Assembly (NCBI GenBank): GCA_006386115.1
Contig: VFIW01000017.1
Location: forward strand, 62,001-126,000
Direction of reading: 5' to 3'
DNA length: 64,000 nt
Origin: Globisporangium splendens
Lineage: Eukaryota > Oomycota > Peronosporomycetes > Pythiales > Pythiaceae
The notes under the pieces were generated by a model, which was not told the origin of the DNA, searched no databases, and worked only from the letters and a program-made list of their open reading frames with translations. The position numbers and the translations under genes were made by a program. Shown piece after piece: positions 11,101 through 23,900 of the stretch (positions within the stretch are counted from its first letter, which is position 1; each line of letters begins with the position of its first letter).

Positions 11101-14100
11101 ATCTGTTGCGGATCGCCTGCACTCGCTGGGATGAGCGTGCGGAGGTGCGTCGCGATCGAATTTCGCAGCGGCTCCTTCGCTGTGATCAGCGCCAGAGAGC
11201 CCGACATGCTCGCGACCATCAAATGCGCCGCCTTGCGCATCTTCACGTCGTCCACCTCGGTCGCAAAGTCCTTCAAAATGATCTCACGCGTCGTGATGCA
11301 CGCAATCGTGACACTACGCTCGACCACAGGCGAAATAACTTCACGAATGGCACGGTCGACTGCCAATGGAACCAGACGACGCAGGTTCACATTGTGCAAT
11401 GGAAGGTCCGGGTTCACAGCGACGTACGAGGCCAAGTTCGGAATCACCGTCGACTCGGACACAGACGAGTTCAACGCGTACGCGCCATCGCGTCCAGGCG
11501 GTGGACTTCCAGATGGCGCAAAGCCTTCGCCCTTTCCGAGACCAGGCTTCAACGGCTTCGATGGAGTCATCGCGCCTGAGCCTGGCAATGGCTTTGGACC
11601 AAGCTTTGGAGCCGAAGGCGGCGTCGCGGCGCGAGGCACTTTCGGCACCTTCACGTTGAAGTCTGGGTTGTTGAACCGTGGCGGCGTCAAACGCGTGTGG
11701 AGGATGTTCGCCTTGCGCTGGTCTTCCACGTTCAGCTTGAACGACTTGAACAGCACTTCGATTTCAAACTTGAGGTTCAATTTCAGGTCTGGCACGTCGT
11801 AAATCTCGCTCATGGCATGGATCATGCCCATGATCCACGGGTTCGGCGGCTTAAAGATCTTCGACTTCTTGCAACCTTCCAGAATCTTGGCCACAAACGG
11901 CGTCACAGCGAGCAAGTGACCGGTCTCGTATCCGACATACAACAGCTCCTTGATATCGAGATCACGTTGCAGCAGCGGCTTGTTGCGGGAAAGCGTAAAC
12001 ACGCCGAGCCACGAGCCGAGGTTCTTAAGCAACGATCGCTGCTGCGAGTTGGTCGTGATCGTCCCCGACGTCAACAACTTGCGTGCGTTCTGCAACGTGC
12101 GCTTCAAAATCTCCTTCTCCAAGTCTGGACGCATCAGCTTCTCAATAAAAATAAGGTACACCGTGTGGTAGTTCGGCTGCGTCGAGATCCGCTTCACGAC
12201 GAGGTAGTTCGCGAGCCACGCGTGGTACGTGTCCAGCAGCATCTTGCGCACTTCGGGGATCTTCGCGTCCAGATTTGAGATCGACATGTTGTTGACGATG
12301 AAGTGGATGCGATCCTTGATGTTTTCGTCCGGCTGCACGATAACTTCGTCGTCGTCGACCTTGCTCGACTCGTGGAAGATATGATCCACTTCGAGCACAG
12401 CCGGTGGCGGTGCCTGTTGCGGCACAGTGGTCACCTTGGGCGACGTCGATGTCAGCGATCGGTTCGTCAGACTCTGTGGGATCTGCACGTCCAGCAGCGA
12501 CGGCGCGCCTTCGTTCGTCTGCACCAGTTTCGACGGCGTGAGCGACTTCGAGAGGCCATTCCCAGACGAGTTAGCCTCGGAAGGAGATCCCGACAACCCA
12601 GTCGCACCAGCAATGTTCAACGGCGAGAGCTTGCCAGCCGCATCATTGGAGCCGTCGTTGCCAAGCAGACCACTGCCACCTGCTCCACTGGCAAGTTCCG
12701 CTGGTGTCTTCCCAGAAAGCGCGATCGAGCGAGTGACTTGGTTCACTTGACGCATGATCTCGGGAAGCGCATGCTGGAGGTGCGGGATCTGGGACAAATT
12801 GGTGCAGTACGCTGGAAGTTCGCGCAGCCGAGGAACAAACTGCTGCAGCGCACACGCGCCAAAGAAGAAGAACTTTGAGTTCACTGGCTCACGAAGACTC
12901 TCAAGCACCGACCGCAACGCTGTCTGGAGAAAGTTTGGCGGCAACACTTGGTGCTCAATCAGCTTGCCGAAGAGCACACCCGTGATACGAAGCTCCATTT
13001 CAGGGTACCGTGGGAAGAAGCGGTACTCGTCAAACAGGTTGTGGATCATGCAGTAGAAGATCTGGCGCTCGCGTTCATCCCGCGAGCTCTGGAATCGCTT
13101 GAGCATCGCCACCACGTCGTTGATGTTCTGCTCTGACGTGTAGATCTGCTGGAAGTACGCGTTGGCCTGCTCTTCGATCATCTCGGCCGTGAACGCAGGC
13201 CCTTCGGCGCTCGGGTTCTCGGTGACACTACCCGCAGTGTCCACCTGCGCACGCGTCGCAGCAGAGATCACGGGGTGAGTCTCCATACACAGAGTGATGA
13301 TCCGCTTGAGCTCGTGGGAAATGGTCTGCGGGAGCGCATTCTGCACCGCCATAATGCACTTTAGAATCACTGCGAGCGATTCGATGGTCAGCAAGTGGCC
13401 AGTCTGCGGCGTGATGCTTCCCTTCGGGATCGCACGCGCGTAGTTGCGGTGCACGAACGCCAAGCACGACGTCGCAAACGCTGTGCGCTGAGACGCCAGT
13501 CGTTCGACCAGCCACGTCTCCAAGTTGAGCACTTCGTGGTTCGCGCCGATCGTCGCCAACGCGGTCGCAAACGAAAAGTAGTTCGAGTGGATCGCAGACG
13601 CAAACGCGTCGCCAGTGTTTCGAAACAGCGCAAAGAGTCGAGACACGATCTGCGGCGACGTCGCTGCGTAGAAGCACTTGACACTCGCGTACAGCACCAA
13701 CTTTGGGGCCACCGACCACAGATGGCGCATGATCAGCGGCGTGTTTGGTCGCCCCATGATGTACGTGCTGAAGAGGTCCGAGAACAGATCATCGCGCAAA
13801 CTGTTCCATCGAGGTTGCGCCTGCGCCAGATTCGCAATCAGCACATCCGGGCACGTCTTCATGGCCGAATCGAACAGACGGCGCACGTCCGCGTAACAAT
13901 CCTTCTCCGAGATGTTCAGCAGCGTCTCAACAGCGTCCAGTGAGAACCAGACGCAGTTCTTGGGCACCGCCGACGCATCGCCACCTTCAAACGGCGCAAC
14001 CTTGTTCGGCGACTCGGCAAACGAGATCACCTCGGGCGGCGACTCAATTGCGGCCTTGAAGAAGCTGAGCTGCGCGCGACTGTGCGTCCACGTGCGCAGC

Positions 14101-15607
14101 AACGACGCAATGCGGAACTTGGTCTGCGAAAACTTCTGGAACGCCGTGATCAGAATGCGCAGTTGCGTTGGGTTCTGGATGTCCAGGTCTTCACGATCCA
14201 ACTTTTCAGCCACTTTTGTCCACTTGATGGAACTGTAATCCTTCTGGAGCACCTCAGCGATCACATCGAGATTCCAGCTCGTCTCACTCGACGCACTGCC
14301 CGCAGCTTCTTCGTTCGTAGCTCCAGGGACGTCGTAGTCAAACGACAGATTGGCCATGAGTGTCGCGCCGTTCGCAGCGTCCATACCAGCGAACGTTCGC
14401 GAAATCATCACCAGCATGCCAGCGACTTGAGCCGGAGGGATGGTTGGCGCATTTGCTAGCCCAGCCTCGGTGAGTAGTGTCCGGAACGCCTGCGGTGACG
14501 CTGTGCACGAGTAGCCGACATCTTCCATCAACTCGTAGAAGAGGCAGCTCGACGACACGTCGGAGATCAACTTGTTCAAGAGCTCAGGCTCGCCAATGGG
14601 GACGCAGTCGACATGGTCCGGATCCCCCATGGTCAGTGGCGCGATCTCGAGGGATCCCATGTCGTTCGGGTGTGCGGCCGAGATGCTCGCAAGGAACGAG
14701 TCGGTCTCGGCGATGTCCACATGGAACTCCGCCTTCATGCGCAGCACAAACACGAGCGAGTGGAGCACGTCGGACGGTAACTTGGAGCCGCACGTCGAGA
14801 TTTCCGGGATCTTCGTGCGCAGAAACTTGATCGCTTCCGCCGCGCTTTCTGCGTTCTCGCCCTGGGCAAAGGCAAGTCCGATCGTCACTTGCTGAGGGAG
14901 ACTCAACTTGAGCGTTTTGCAGAACAAGTTGAGAAATTCTTCCGTCACCAAGCGGCCAGGAGTCGACGACGCGGCGGCGCCATTGACACCAGCACGCTTG
15001 GCGTCCTGCGAGCTGCCTTCAATAGCCTGTTTTGCATGCATTGGCAACGATTTAGTTCACACTACTGTAGCAAGGTTGTGATCTAAACATGCACAAAATA
15101 TGCACGCACCTCGCAGATAAAAGTGGTAAAGTTCGGTCGAGAGGACGCTTGCGCGATTTCGTGCGTAAGCAGTTGGATCTTGAGCGCATCGCGGTTCTGG
15201 TTGCGCGGGTCGCGGAAATCAATGTCCTTCACCAGGCAATTCAGTAGAAAAATGCGCGCATCTTCGCCATACAGCCCAACCAACTAAAGCAAGTAGTTTG
15301 TCCACATTCACGCACACAGCAACAATAACGACATCAACCATCAGCCAACCAAATCCCATCACCAGACACCACATCCACAGATGCATACAGCGCACAGCAC
15401 ACAACAGCACGCATCTCCGCATAAGGAGGCATACACACTACGCCAACGAGATCTTTCTTGTCTCATGGGCTCCATTCATCCATTCATTCATTCGCTTGTT
15501 GTGCTCACCTGGTTGAGTTCGGCGACGTTGGTCTTGAAGTTCTTCTTGCTGAGGTTAGTGACGAGGTAGTGGATCTGCCAGAAGAGCGGCGACGCGAAGG
15601 ACACCAT
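8162..15607 (-). CDS. CNOT1: CCR4-NOT complex subunit 1 (NOT1/CNOT1)
   Basis: This is the scaffold of the CCR4-NOT mRNA deadenylase, acting in the cytoplasm in mRNA decay and translational repression. The four exons are 15607-15509, 15283-15110, 15026-8460 and 8377-8162, all with GT-AG introns; the product is about 2351 residues (human about 2376). The start MVSFASPLFWQIHYLV precedes LSKKNFKTNVAELNQ, like the N-terminal helices of human CNOT1. The N-terminal HEAT region is followed by the TTP-binding MIF4G-like segment. A MIF4G domain that binds the CAF1 deadenylase (IKDRIHFIVNNMS, about residues 1000-1215), the CNOT9-binding bundle (about 1290-1430) and the NOT1 superfamily homology domain (about 1980-2330) come next. 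The last splice joins ANRPHP|WGLLVTFIELI, the family's most conserved block. The gene diverges from the PDK1-like gene. The single 6.6-kb exon produces several long antisense ORFs that are artefacts. Confidence 0.93.
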
Positions 15608-16053
15608 GGCTGCTGTCCTGCGTGCCAACAAAGAGCGAGGAGGGGGAACGTTTCTTCTCTTGAGCTGCGGCGGGGTTCGAATGAAGATGAAGAGCTGCTG
15701 GGGGAAAGAATAGAAACTAGCGGAGGGGGAGAACGCGATGTGCAGAGTGATGGTCGGATCCTCTCGTGAGCGGATCCGCTCGGTACACTGAAGCGAGCGG
15801 ATCCGCTGGTGTGTTCGTGTTTTGATTGGTGCAACTGTTCCTGCATGCAGCACACTGTGCATCCACCATGCAGAAAAGAAACGTGATGCATCCCACTGTT
15901 GGTACACACTTGAATACACTATGATGCTCAACTGCGCACACTGCCCACACGTTGTGCACTGCGTGTAGTGTGTGTGTGTCGCGCCACCTCCCCTCCCTCT
16001 CTTTACCGGCTTGCAAGGGGAACGACAACAACGCCATCCGCACGTGCGCTGCC
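15608..16053. promoter_or_regulatory. CNOT1/PDK1 divergent promoter with paired palindromes
   Basis: This is the spacer between two divergent start codons. It contains two copies of the perfect palindrome AGCGGATCCGCT, at 15769-15780 (extended to GAGCGGATCCGCTC at 15768-15781) and at 15796-15807, 27 bp apart centre to centre. A related half-site GGATCC lies at about 15756-15761. Paired palindromes in a bidirectional promoter suggest a dimeric transcription factor site, but no known factor is assigned. Confidence 0.5.
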
Positions 16054-18705
16054 ATGCCGCCGCCACCCCCCACTCCGCCGCCGCCGCATGCGCTCCACTT
16101 TGATGCGGCGCCCGAGGCGAGCGACTTCTTCTTCGGGAGCGTCCTGGGACAGGGCTCCTACGCCAAGGTACTGTTTGTGTCTGTGTGTAGGCGTATGGAA
16201 AGAATTGGTGGCTGCTTTCGGTGTTGTAGTTCTCTCTCTCTCTTCGTTGCTGACACTTTCCTTGACTGGGGGACTATTACAAATGCATGCACACAGGTGT
16301 TTCATGCGCGGATGAAGAAGAACAAGATGGAGTTTGCGGTCAAAGTGATGGACCAGGGCTTCATCCGCAAGGAGAACAAGGCGGCGTTCGTGCTCACGGA
16401 GCGCAAGGTCATGTCGCGCCTCGTGCACCCCAACATTGTCAAGTTCTACTGCAGCTTCCGAGTACGCGCTTGCTTTGAGCTCTTGCTTCACTTCGCCATT
16501 GACACATGGAGGGATTTCCCTAACTCCTTCGTCTTTGGTTCTCAACTGACGCGCTTGACGTGCATGGTGCTGGAATGAGTAGGATACGCAGAGTCTCTAC
16601 TTGGCGATGGAGCTGTGTCGCGGCGGAGACCTCTTCGGAGTGATCAGGTACCATTAGCACTCTCCCCATTTGCTGTCCTTTCTGAAAAAAGTGTACCCAT
16701 ACGTGCTCTCCGCTCATTATCTTTTGTGGCTTCCTCTTTACTGTCGCATATGATCACAGAGACGAGTACAAGAAGAACCAGGAGCAGAGCGTGATGGACA
16801 CGGCGTGCTCGCTCAAGATGACCAAGTTCTACGTCGCCGAGATCGTCCAAGCACTCGAGTACATGCACACAAAGGTGTGCGATGCGCCACAGCTGCTGCA
16901 ATGTGTCAGTTGGTGGCGTGGACTAACCTTCTATGTGTGCAATCCTTCATAGCATGTGATTCATCGCGATCTGAAGCCAGACAACCTGCTTCTCAGGTAT
17001 GCAATGGAGTGGTGCAACATTTGGAACTGTTTGTGAAGACTAAAGGACGTGGAGTTTGCTATGTTGGGCAGTGAGGACGGGCACCTGAAGGTGACCGACT
17101 TTGGCACAGCAAAGGTACGAAAGCTTCATTGCATGATAAGTCTGTAGAGTGAAACAACTCACGCTCCAGGTGGTATTATCTCGTAGGATCAAGACGATAC
17201 CAACAGCGATATCAACCAGTTCTGTGGCACGGTGTCGTACGTGTCCCCCGAAGTGCTCCACGACAAGCCGGCGACGAGAGCCTGCGATCTTTGGGCACTT
17301 GGGTGCATTATCTTCCAGGTATGTCATATTATGTGGATCTCATTCTTTGACACACTGGAAAGACTGAGTTTACCCAACGTTGGTGATTGACACTGCTGTT
17401 TGGTTGGCGCCACTAGATGCTCACTGGTCGCACGCCATTTGTTGCTGAGAACGATTACCTGACATTCCAAGTGGTAAGCAGTATGCCTTTTGTTCCAGGT
17501 ATTCATTTTTACCGTGTGCTCACCATGCCATGACCTTGGTGATGCCTTCTCTAGATTATCAATCACTCGAGCGAAACATTTGAATTCCCCGAGTCCGTGC
17601 CAGAGGATGCCCAGGATTTGATCCGGAAATTACTTATTCAGGTGAGTTTCTCAGATCACAAGCACAAACCCAAAAGCACAAGCAAGCCGTTCCATTGACT
17701 CTAACTTTGCTGTGTCGTTGTGTTTCGTTTTCTAGGAACCTTCAGAGCGCATCGGTGCATCCCAAGACGAAGCAGGATACGCAGAGTTGAAGGTTCGTGG
17801 GCATCGCTAAGCACTCACGACATAGTGAGAGTGGATGTGCCCTACTAACCGCATATGTTCGTGCTGCAGAACCATCCTTTCTTCGATGGAATCGAGTGGG
17901 ATACGCTGACAACGCAGACGCCGCCGTATATTCCGCCTCCCCTTGACCTGCCAGAACCTAAACTGGTAATGAGTCATCGTGAACTTTGCACTCTATGCAG
18001 GAGCATCTGTGTACTTACACGACAGTTGCTATTGTAGGATGGCGCGTCTGAGCATTGGACGGTGGCGGAGTACTTCTCGGACGATGCGTTCTCTGAGAGT
18101 ACGACGGATGATTTTATGAGGTACACTTCATTTTGCTCGCTGTTCTTGTGCTTGCACTGGTTATAACTGGGGGAAGTGTGTGTCCCTCTCTATTAGCAGG
18201 ACTCGCAGTAGTAGCTCCATGCGCACTGGTAAACCAGCGTGCATCTCAGATGATGAGCAAGTGCGCTTTGAAGCGAAGGTGAAGATCCACTCCAAGATGT
18301 TCAAGCGGACGCGTGAGGTATGACGTTACTTTGACGGTTTCCTCTCTGTTGGTTGGATGCCTCCTCACGCGACTTGATTTGATGTGGTTGCTTTGTTTGT
18401 GAAAATGTAGCTGATTCTCACTGATGCGCCTCGACTGGTTGTCTTGAGCGCATGGTCGGGCAAATTCAAGAAAGAGATTTTCTTGACTGCCGACACCAAA
18501 ATCAACACTATCGGACAGCACACGTTCGACATCATATCGGTGAGAAAACCTTCGTCTCAGGTTCCATTTTGACGGAATGGACTAATGTGGGATCCTTGTT
18601 TACGTATGCCAACGTTTTTAGCCTTCGGGAACCTTCCGCGTGACGGATCCGATCAACCTGACGCAGAACTGGGTCCGCGCCATCACAGACGCAGTGTCAG
18701 ATTAA
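16054..18705 (+). CDS. PDK1-like AGC protein kinase with C-terminal PH domain
   Basis: This is a predicted 473-residue 3-phosphoinositide-dependent kinase 1 homologue, which normally phosphorylates the activation loops of other AGC kinases at membranes. The 15 exons are 16054-16167, 16297-16461, 16583-16647, 16760-16874, 16953-16996, 17039-17114, 17187-17318, 17417-17473, 17555-17641, 17736-17792, 17870-17965, 18038-18120, 18200-18317, 18411-18539 and 18622-18705; every junction keeps frame. Kinase landmarks are [15 protein letters not shown] (Lys), [14 protein letters not shown] and [28 protein letters not shown] matches the PDK1-specific PIF-pocket helices. The C-terminal half from about residue 385 ([24 protein letters not shown] split across exons) is the PDK1-type PH domain ending in WVRAITDA. 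The activation loop reads INQFCGT where human PDK1 has the autophosphorylated serine (NSFVGT). The start ATG is followed by a Pro-rich stretch. Confidence 0.9.
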
Positions 18706-18918
18706 AGTAGCGATTCTGTCGTTGCCTATCGCCTTCGCGGATATACACAACGTTTCCTGATTGCAGCCGTCCCACCGTGTTCATATGAAGAAGAGGAACC
18801 GTTTTTAAAACACTGAGGAATGGAAATCGTTTTGTTTTTGGTCTGGCTGAGTGGCATCACAACCTCCTAACGCGAACACTCGTGAACCGATTCATTTACC
18901 GTGGTGTCCCCGCTGAGG

Positions 18919-19552
18919 TCATCGCGTGTCCACATGTCGTGGACAGATCTCGTCACCGACTTTGACACAGAGTCTGAGGACAGGATCGTCTGGGTACCCG
19001 AAGTTGAAGTCCTCGGTCTGGATCACGCTCTTGAAACAGCACGAATCTGTCGGGGACGCGGTGCTGTTGATCACGACCAGGTCGCTCACAAGTGTCAGTT
19101 CTGGAAAGTCCTGCCATTGTCGAACCGCGAGCGGTGTGACGTTGAACCGAGGAATAGACCACTTAACCTCCGGCTCGGGCTCATGGAACCGCACCAGTGA
19201 GACGTTCGAGATGGGATTCTCCGAGTACAGAATGCCGATCGACTCAATGGATGAACCAGTAAAGTCTGGATGCGGGATGCAAAACGTATTCTTCGCTGTG
19301 GCAGAGCGTGCTTCTGACGGGAGCAGACGCCACCAGGTGTGCGAGTTTGCGTTGTTGTTGACTTCTCTGATGTCCATGGAGAGAGCAGCGACGACTTCCC
19401 AGCACCTGGCACTGGGTGTGGAACGACCAGTACGTTTCTAAAACGTGAGCGACGACGACCGACGCATTCGCGTGCTTCTGGTTCGCTATGATGCACTCGC
19501 TGAGTCGCAGGAACAACCAGAGAAGCAGGAAACGAAGCGTCGTCGGAAGCAT
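18919..19552 (-). CDS. Putative small secreted protein, family not recognised
   Basis: This is a two-exon model: exon 1 19552-19434, a 67-nt GT-AG intron 19433-19367, and exon 2 19366-18919, giving about 188 residues. The N-terminus has a clear signal peptide (basic start, then LRFLLLWLFLRL, with cleavage near SEC-IIA or soon after). The joined region reads ..VVVAHVLETE|VNNNANSHTWW.. The mature part contains several N-x-S/T sites (for example NANSH, NVSL, INST) and Cys residues, consistent with secretion. No RxLR or other effector motif is seen and I do not recognise the fold. It converges on the PDK1-like gene. The intron is inferred only from frame and splice consensus, so the N-terminal joining is the weakest part of this model. 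Confidence 0.5.
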
Positions 19553-20065
19553 CGTGGGCTGGAGCGTCCTCTTCTAGCTGCGGAAACCCACAGAATAATG
19601 ATACTTGGAATTGCATTACGCACCAACTACTCGGTTGCTGACCACTGGTGGCTGCATTTTCTAGAGCGAGAAAGCGCAACTTCAACATTAAAATGTGTGG
19701 CTACTGTACGAGTGACGAACGCAGGAGGAAACCACGTGGAACGTGAACGCAAGGTGTCCACACGCTCTAAAAATGCTTAAAGCGTCGTCACGCCGTTCGA
19801 GTGTGCAAACCCTTCGTTTGAAACTGATGAGTTCCGCGTTCCAGCGTCGCGGAGGGTGCGTGAAGCAGTAGAAAAGCGTGTGCGTCCTTGTCTGTGCTGT
19901 TGGAACGGCACAACGAAATATCTGTCCGAGTACGGGGTAGCATTTCAAATTGATGCACACAGTAGCATTGAATGCTCACAAGTTGTGACTACGGCATCGT
20001 ATACGAAGCTGGTTGATGCGTCTCGATTGGCTTTGTACTTCCAATTGAGCTTCTCGCGCTCACTG
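19553..20065. other. Intergenic, no gene seen
   Basis: This lies between two minus-strand genes and presumably holds the promoter of the secreted-protein gene and the 3' UTR of the coiled-coil gene. Short ORFs are present on both strands, with no recognisable product. Confidence 0.45.
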
Positions 20066-20728
20066 TCAGTCTGTTGCCCCCTCGATCTCGTCCACCAACG
20101 CACCAATGGTCTCGCACAATTGCACCTCTGCCTTCTCAAACAGCTTTGCCACACGTTTCCGTTGTTCGTTTGCACTGCGGCAGTCCGCAAGTTGCTCCTC
20201 GAGGCGGCGAAGACACAGATGGTGGGCTTCAAGGAGACTATGTGGGTTGCGTGTCTCGATCTCAGTCATCGCCTCACAGAGTGTCTTGATGTCGGACTCG
20301 ATCTCAGCGGTGGCGGCCTCTTCTTCCTCGATCGTTCTCTCGAGCACAAGCCTCCCTTGCGCATAGTTGCTTGCAGCGCGACAGCACGATGCGAACTCGT
20401 GCTCAACCTGGTGCGTCAATCTCTTCTTGGCGACGTGCTGCTTCGATGCCATCTCCGCATCCAACTGCAGAAGCTCTGGTCGCGCTCGATGGAAGGCCAC
20501 GACCATTTTCTTGGCGGTTTGCGACATAGCACGTGGAATCAACGCGATCATGTCATGGATCGCCGAGGTGCTCATGACAGCGTATTGCAGCAAGGGTGCG
20601 TACGTATGGACACGCAGGCGATTGCTGTGGGGTTGCGAGTCTGTTGTGAGGCGCGTGCGCTCGCCTACAGCAGCAGACAAAAGCGCATCGACTCGTTCAG
20701 GATCGCCGCCTGTCTCGACACTGGGCAT
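20066..20728 (-). CDS. Uncharacterised coiled-coil protein
   Basis: This is a single-exon ORF of 220 residues from ATG 20728 to TGA 20066. I do not recognise the family. Residues about 60-200 are strongly helical and heptad-like, with Glu/Arg/Lys/Ala/Leu-rich stretches (for example ERTIEEEEAATAEIESDIK and LEAHHLCLRRLEEQLADC). The N-terminal 55 residues are less ordered. There is no signal peptide or membrane segment. It diverges from the GCP6-like gene across a 200-bp promoter. Co-orientation with a spindle gene hints at, but does not show, a cytoskeletal role. Confidence 0.6.
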   Translation of the reverse strand: MPSVETGGDPERVDALLSAAVGERTRLTTDSQPHSNRLRVHTYAPLLQYAVMSTSAIHDMIALIPRAMSQTAKKMVVAFHRARPELLQLDAEMASKQHVAKKRLTHQVEHEFASCCRAASNYAQGRLVLERTIEEEEAATAEIESDIKTLCEAMTEIETRNPHSLLEAHHLCLRRLEEQLADCRSANEQRKRVAKLFEKAEVQLCETIGALVDEIEGATD

Positions 20729-20880
20729 TATGGCTGCTCTTCAAGATTGAGAACCATGGTGCATTGGATCTCACAGCAGCATCAGATGTTATCTTTATCA
20801 ACATTCGAGTAAACAAACTCGTGATGATATTTAAATATCTACACTTGAGATACGGCTGACAAATGTTGAAAGTGCATCTT

Positions 20881-20890
20881 ATTGGCCAAT
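20881..20890. promoter_or_regulatory. Palindromic CCAAT element in divergent promoter
   Basis: The sequence ATTGGCCAAT presents a CCAAT box on both strands. It lies 38 bp upstream of the GCP6-like ATG and about 150 bp upstream of the coiled-coil gene's ATG. An NF-Y-type site for both genes is an inference from the motif and its position. Confidence 0.45.
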
Positions 20891-20927
20891 CAGACGTCGC
20901 TTTTCGGCAATTCTTTCGGCGTGTGCA

Positions 20928-23900
20928 ATGGCGGAAATGGCCAATTTGGCGACCATGGAGCGCGACGAGCAGCGGCGCGAGAGCGTCCTGACGCTGCTGA
21001 AGCTGCTGCGCGACCGCGTACGGCGCGAGAAGAAGAGCGACTTCGCGCAGCTGCTCCCGATGTACGAGCGGCTCCTCAACCACGTACGTCTGCGCTCTCT
21101 TATTGACTGACTACTGCGCCAAAGAATGCGAGCTGATCACGAGTTGTTGTTGTCACGTGCAGCGAGAGTGGATCCCCGACCCAGAGCATCACATCGTGCG
21201 CGGACTCGGACACATCCGCCTGATGCTGAAGGAGCATACGGACACGTACGTGCTGCTCGCATTGCGTGTGGAGTCTGCGGGTATGCTAACGGCTCGTATC
21301 CCTGGATTTCCTGCAGGTTTCACATGGTGGAGCGCTTAGATCAAGTCGTGGATCGGTGTTTCGACATCTCTCAGCATTCCGAAGCAGCACCCAATGGTCA
21401 GTTGTAGATAATCAAAGGTACATTCACAATGTAGTCATGGAGAGCGGAAATGCAGAATCGTGCGTTATGGTGTGTTCATGTGTAGATGCATTTCCCATCG
21501 AAGGCGCGATGCGAGTACTAATCGCGCTCAGCGGTGGGCATGACGGCCAGACTTTCCGGTTAGAAGACCCGATGCGCATCGCAAGAGAGGTAGTTATGCG
21601 TGCTGTATGCGTGAGAAGTATCGCAGGTGTTGTAAGGGCTACTAGTATCAACTCAACTTTCCCTGCCTGCTATTCTATGGCTGTAGGACTACCTTATGCA
21701 AGAGAAGCAGCGGCTCGGAGAGCAGATCCGTATGAACAATATCCATTTGGTGCTCGAGTCCAGTGGGTTGTTCAACGCGGAATCGATCCCACTCCATGAA
21801 GAAAAGTACGATACCCGAATGATCAAGTTGGCGGCTCGCTCCGTAGAAAAGTGCTGTACGGCATGTTTGTGTGACTGACTCACGGTCATTTTTGGGTTTA
21901 AAATGTCTTCACTAGAGTCCTCGCGCAACACAAGTTCGGCTTGTTTGACGGCAATCTCTCGGATCGCCAATCCAGTTTGTGGGTCCCGGACGCATTCCCC
22001 ACGGAGTTGGGTGCTGGATTTCTCGGCAACATGTCGTTTGGGGTAAGTGTTTCTGTGCTACGAACACTGGCATCTATTGCGTTGACACTAATGCTCACGG
22101 TCTTTGTATTAACTCTAGCCAAACAGCTTTATGACGCTTGCGGTGGATGAAGCAAACGCTCCATCGCCAGATATATTTGCACGTTTCCCACCCGAGTAAG
22201 TGAAATGACTACAATGACGGCAATAATGGTCTGGAGATGGATCTGTTTTCGATTACTGATCCTATTTTTCGCTGTTCTTCTAGTCCCAATTCACTCAAGC
22301 ATCAACCATTTCGTGACAAGAGAGGCGGCATCCAGAAACAACCGCACCGTGCAGATCACGTGGCCGAGGTGTTTTTCTTTGATGGTACCAAAGAAGTTCA
22401 CTGTTCCACAAATGCTAGAGGTATGGACTGGCAGGATGATACAAGTAGTCAAACTGCGAGCTCATCGGACGGTTCCATGATACTCGAGCACTACGAGTGT
22501 TGCTCGCCGAGCAAGCCGTGCGCCTGGGAGGATATTGGCGACGTCGATTATGCCGCAAAATACTCAGCCATACCCCGAGAAGAGATGGTGTCACGGATAC
22601 TGAGCGTAGATCCTGCAGTCAACATCGGTCGTGGCACTCTCGAAGTGTGCGAAATCGACGTAATTGAGGTACGAACGGGCGAGCACGATGTGTGGCTAAC
22701 GGAAAAAGAATCTAACAAACCCTCCATTGTGGTACAGGATGCGCTGCGTGTGCTTAATGGTGTCGAGTCGACGATATTCCGGCGAGATGTGCACTCGGCT
22801 TCGTTTCAACTGCCAGAAAAGCGAAAGCTGAAGCTTCGGAATGGCACAGTCAGAAGTCTGCTGTCAACACTTGAAGTAAGGAGAATGTCGTGCGTTGTGA
22901 CAACCTGTATACAGTGGGCAATTTTGGCTGACATTCGATTTTGTGTTACTATAGATCTTCAAAAATGCAGGATCGATGTTCTTACGACTCGAGTTCTTGG
23001 CGATCTATTACGCACAAGATTCGAAAAGAGGAGGGAAAACGCTGCAGGCGATGGGGGATGCTCTCTTGCTGTACCTGTCTACACACCAGGTACTTTTACC
23101 ACTGCATTTCATCATAATGGTGGCTGGTACTTACAGATTCTGTATGTCGTTAGTCTGTTGTTGAGAACATTGCGGTAGATGCGATAAACTCCGGTTCCAT
23201 TGTATCTCTACTTGCGAGAACGCGACTCGTATGCCGCCAGTTGCACTTTGTCGCTGTCCTCTTCCAGTGTACTCAAGAGCAATTCTGGCCGTTGCTGGGA
23301 AACGGTAGGAGACCAACCTGCAGCTCTTGTATACGCTATCGTTTTAACGCATTTGCTCTTCTCATGTTTGTGATGACAGCATTTCCGAGGGGAATCGCTT
23401 TGCTCAACCATCTTCACTCGGAGCTGATCAAATGCGATCTGGAGGATACCCAAGGCAACTCATCACGGTTGGTGACTTGGTTTCTGAGAAAGACATCTAC
23501 TCCGTACCTTGAAGTTCTTTCCGAGTTCATATCTTGTGGCCATGTGACGGATTCAGTTGATCCTTACGTAAGTTCATGCTTTGATATGAGTGCTCGTGAG
23601 TGTGCGTCAATCAGGTGTTAAGCATTTTTTGTGTGCTCAATAGGACGAGTTTAACCTGACAAAGTGGAGCAATGATCTCACAGAAGTGTCAGTCGTGGGC
23701 AGTGGAGATCCGCTTTTAGCAAAGGATTTTGGGGACCATGCTATCGAGACGATGATCCCAAACTTCTTGCACCGAATACGCAGCCGGTTGATTCGTCTTG
23801 GCATCACGCAGAGGTTACTTCAAAGAGATCCGTCAGCGCAACAACATCAGAATTCGGTATGACTCAGTGACGAACCTGCTCTTCTAAACCTTACACTGGT

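Noticed and set aside
19856..20812. 318-residue plus-strand ORF overlapping the coiled-coil gene
   Set aside because: Its Leu/Cys/Ser-rich composition without domains is typical of an antisense frame; the minus-strand ORF has an ATG, regular coiled-coil pattern and a CCAAT-containing promoter.
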